A DNA stretch of 16,933 nucleotides from REEB95 sp035648735. GTDB taxonomy: Bacteria > Pseudomonadota > Alphaproteobacteria > ATCC43930 > CGMCC-115725. Numbering within the stretch: the first letter of the stretch is position 1; each line of letters begins with the position of its first letter. The DNA is taken from NCBI GenBank assembly GCA_035648735.1, contig DASRKX010000082.1:1-16933 (forward strand), written 5' to 3'. Below the pieces are notes generated by a model that was given only the letters and a program-made list of their open reading frames with translations, had not been told where the DNA came from and did not search any database. A program made the position numbers and the translations under genes. Below are positions 16,441 through 16,933 of this stretch, piece after piece.

Positions 16441-16933
16441 TTAGGCGGCTGTGTCGTATTCCGCCGAGATATCCTTGCCGGTGTAATCCGGCATGAACGC
16501 GGTCGCGATCAGGCTGACTACGGCGCAGGCTGCGATGTAGATCGCGATGGCATAGCCCGAATGATAGGCGGCAAACAGCGCCGTCGCGATCAGCGGCGCT
16601 GGACCGCCGGCGATCACCGAGGCGAACTGATAGCCCAAGGACGCGCCGCTGTAACGCAGTCGCGGCGTGAACGATTCGGCGATCAGCGCCGCCTGCGGCC
16701 CGTACATCATGTCGTGCGGAATGAGCGATACCACGATGGCGATGAACACCACCGCCGGAATCGCCGTGGCGATCGCGCCGAAATAGACGAAGCCATAGAT
16801 GCCCACCGCCGCCGAGCCGATCAGGTACATTTTCTTCCGCCCGATCTTGTCGGAGATATGGCCCGAGAGTGGAATGGTGACGAAGGAGACGCAGGCGCCG
16901 ACCAGGATCGCGGTCAGCAGCAAGTCACGCGAC
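16441..16933 (-). CDS. MFS transporter, MHS family (5' part outside window)
   Basis: The last 163 or so residues of a major facilitator are visible; the frame stays open to the window edge, so the start lies beyond it. The central motif LSGHISDKIGRKKMY near the visible start corresponds to the loop between segments 8 and 9. SFTPRLRYSGASLGYQFASV is the typical MHS segment after segment 10. The end FMPDYTGKDISAEYDTAA is a short cytoplasmic tail. Substrate unknown. It is not the same as the transporter at 1101-2462, though of the same family. The stop TAA at 16441-16443 is followed by a good terminator. Confidence 0.9.
   Translation of the reverse strand, partial: SRDLLLTAILVGACVSFVTIPLSGHISDKIGRKKMYLIGSAAVGIYGFVYFGAIATAIPAVVFIAIVVSLIPHDMMYGPQAALIAESFTPRLRYSGASLGYQFASVIAGGPAPLIATALFAAYHSGYAIAIYIAACAVVSLIATAFMPDYTGKDISAEYDTAA

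Overview
The window is GC-rich DNA with dense genes, short overlaps and a 7Fe ferredoxin FdxA/CarD pair. With a Suv3-like helicase followed by an S4-domain protein, an extensin-like lipoprotein and two MHS-type transporters, this suggests an alphaproteobacterium, perhaps Rhodospirillales-like. The order is inferred from gene content only; there is no rRNA to place it.

Left part (1-3367): the 3' part of a MetE-like methyltransferase gene, a tRNA-Arg(CCU) on the minus strand, an MHS-family MFS transporter with a strong terminator, and a calcineurin-type phosphoesterase homologue that has lost most metal-binding motifs. The last lies just downstream of carD on the same strand. carD (3391-3888) and fdxA (4134-4469) follow, both on the minus strand.

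Middle (4542-12679): a minus-strand gene for a MerR-like helix-turn-helix fused to a shortened citrate-synthase domain without the catalytic residues. Directly upstream of its ribosome binding site is a perfect 28-bp AT-rich palindrome, the most striking non-coding element here. Divergent from it runs a tightly coupled five-gene operon: GT-B-like glycosyltransferase, GT-C (ArnT/PMT-like) membrane glycosyltransferase, class I methyltransferase, ArnC-like GT2, and a small ArnE/F-like SMR protein. It converges on a two-gene minus-strand operon encoding a nucleotide-sugar SDR and a DegT-type aminotransferase. Together they look like a pathway that makes an (amino)sugar, loads it on undecaprenyl phosphate, flips it and transfers it to an envelope acceptor. 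This parallels the Arn pathway but with different parts.

Right part (12786-16933): an extensin-like M15-fold lipoprotein, an S4-domain protein translationally coupled to a Suv3-like helicase, and the 3' half of a second MHS transporter gene with its terminator. The usual alphaproteobacterial order helicase - S4 - fdxA - carD is present with the same orientation, but it is split by about 8.9 kb holding the citrate-synthase-like regulator, the glycan genes and the extensin gene. The best candidate for something undescribed is the dead citrate synthase/HTH protein, its palindrome and the adjacent glycan operon.
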